Of a DNA stretch of 64,000 bases, positions 63,110-64,000 are shown piece after piece. The position numbers and the translations under genes are program-made. The notes beneath the pieces were generated by a model that saw only the letters and a list, made by a program, of their open reading frames with translations, made no database searches and was not told the DNA's origin. Every line of letters begins with the position of its first letter. The first letter of the stretch is position 1. Origin of the DNA: Planococcus chinensis (lineage in GTDB: Bacteria > Bacillota > Bacilli > Bacillales_A > Planococcaceae); the NCBI RefSeq assembly GCF_020071995.1, contig NZ_JABWTK010000006.1:186001-250000 (forward strand), given 5' to 3'.

Positions 63110-64000
63110 TCAAATCACCGTCTGCTTCACTGAAGCTTCCGCTGCCCTTCCCAGCTGCGCTGTTTCCGCTTCAAAAGGAATCGCCACGCTGAATACCGAG
63201 CCGCGGTCAGGCGTGCTTTCTACTTTAATCGCTCCGCCGTGCGTTTCGGCAATCGATTGCGCAATCGACAAACCCAGGCCGTAGCCGCCTTCTTTGCGGG
63301 AACGGGTTTTATCAGCGCGATAAAAACGCTCGAAAATCTTTTTTTGATCTTCAGGCGAAATGCCGATGCCGGTATCGGATACAGAGAAAATGAAATCATC
63401 GTGTTTCTTGTGGTTCTGTTTTTTTAACTTGATTTCCACATGGCCGCCTGTTGGCGTATATTTGATGGCGTTGTCCGTCAATATATACATCAGCTGAATC
63501 AGTTTGTCCCGGTCGCCGATCACTTCAATTGGAACGTGGGCATCGAGTTTCAAGCTGAGCCCTTTTGTTCGAATGGCGTTCGTAAAGGATTCGACCATCT
63601 GCTCAGCCGCCGGCCGGATGTCAAACTGTTCCTTGCGAAGCTTCATAGCCCCTTGTTCAGAATCGGATTTCGCGAGCACCAGCAGTTCCGTAATCAGCCC
63701 GGACATCCGTTTCACTTCGTGTTTGAGCGTGCCGAGCATTTTTTCACGGAATGGGTTGGATTTGTCGCTTTCCATTCCCAATGCTTCCGTCGCTGACAAA
63801 ATGACGCTAAGCGGCGTCCGGAGCTCATGCGATGCATTGGAAACGAATTCCCTCTGCAAATTATAAGCGATTTCAACCGGTTGGAGTGCGCGTTTCGACA
63901 TCCAACGGCTCACCAGTACCCCGATTGCCGAAAACAAAAGGGTCATTCCGGCAAAAATGGCAATGGTCCATTTGATGACACTGCTGTAAAAAGTATTGTC
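63110..64000 (-). CDS. Membrane sensor histidine kinase (5' end outside the window)
   Basis: The reading frame is open to the window edge, so the gene is partial at its start. The visible 296 residues begin in a membrane segment (WTIAIFAGMTLLFSAIGVLVSRW), then a short HAMP-like linker, the DHp helix with phospho-His in NASHELRTPLSVI, and the ATPase domain with N box (LTDNAIKYTP), G1 (SDTGIGIS), F (FERFYRAD) and G2 (GYGLGLSIA) boxes. The Met at 63946 is internal and not a real start. The cognate response regulator is probably upstream, off the window. It is followed by a terminator. Confidence 0.92.
   Translation of the reverse strand, partial: DNTFYSSVIKWTIAIFAGMTLLFSAIGVLVSRWMSKRALQPVEIAYNLQREFVSNASHELRTPLSVILSATEALGMESDKSNPFREKMLGTLKHEVKRMSGLITELLVLAKSDSEQGAMKLRKEQFDIRPAAEQMVESFTNAIRTKGLSLKLDAHVPIEVIGDRDKLIQLMYILTDNAIKYTPTGGHVEIKLKKQNHKKHDDFIFSVSDTGIGISPEDQKKIFERFYRADKTRSRKEGGYGLGLSIAQSIAETHGGAIKVESTPDRGSVFSVAIPFEAETAQLGRAAEASVKQTVI

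Noticed and set aside
63110-63946. Histidine kinase starting at the Met at 63946
   Set aside because: The frame stays open to the window edge and this Met lies within a membrane helix, so the gene is partial.

Overview
The window is a 64 kb piece of a Bacillota (Firmicutes) chromosome, most likely from a Planococcaceae member close to Planococcus. This is inferred from the moderate-GC Bacillales-style genes, strong GGAGG ribosome sites, CcpA-type cre sequences, a DeoR-type FruR next to ptsHI, and the set of osmolyte, antiporter and cold/salt-type genes. No rRNA, CRISPR array, insertion sequence or prophage was seen. The DNA reads as core and near-core chromosome with many small operons and clear rho-independent terminators. 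About 60 protein genes and one tRNA gene are supported.

Layout. 1-6 kb: fructose operon fruR-fruK-fruA (minus), divergent from ptsH-ptsI (plus). The shared intergenic region holds four copies of a 17-bp operator-like unit and a cre-like site inside the fru promoter. 6-16 kb: a SnoaL-like protein and an MBL hydrolase, a ZIP metal transporter, NAD(P)HX dehydratase, a small lipoprotein, a two-gene operon of a GlcD-type FAD oxidase and a BASS-family transporter, CstA with a perfect cre, and an SGNH hydrolase. 15-24 kb: a potassium-channel-like protein, a GNAT, a VTT-domain protein, a PAP2-like protein, DUF2512, RibT, DUF2207, arylamine N-acetyltransferase and a proline iminopeptidase-like hydrolase. 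24-33 kb: a CPA1 antiporter, an EVE-like/HNH protein with an altered HNH site, a sugar ABC transporter (binding protein plus two permeases) with a cre, adenine deaminase and an unusual MBL protein. 33-39 kb: a mechanosensitive-channel-like protein, tRNA-Ser(CGA) and the mannitol operon mtlA-mtlF-mtlD.

39-44 kb: a five-gene operon (RpiR regulator, M20 amidohydrolase, GNAT, N-succinylamino acid racemase/OSBS-family enolase, YkvI-type transporter). It matches the known pathway that irreversibly converts D- to L-amino acids through N-succinyl intermediates. 44-53 kb: a TetR regulator with twin palindromic operators, DUF1648, DUF4275, pyruvate oxidase, a zinc-independent MDR oxidoreductase, two alpha/beta hydrolases and an aldo/keto reductase. 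52-55 kb: a vWA protein paired with a macro domain-HTH fusion whose usual catalytic Asp is Cys, then DUF2809 and an ECF S-component. 55-64 kb: a soluble GAF/PAS histidine kinase, a CDF metal exporter, a BCCT osmolyte carrier, a metallophosphoesterase, a flavodoxin-type reductase and the 3' part of a membrane histidine kinase that runs off the window.

Carbon uptake is the main theme: two PTS operons, the general PTS genes, a sugar ABC transporter, CstA and a hydroxy-acid oxidase, with three cre-like sites suggesting common CcpA control. The most unusual items are the degenerate EVE-like/HNH protein, the vWA/macro-HTH pair with its D-to-C change, the complete D-amino-acid conversion operon, and the TetR gene whose operators have no remaining divergent target.
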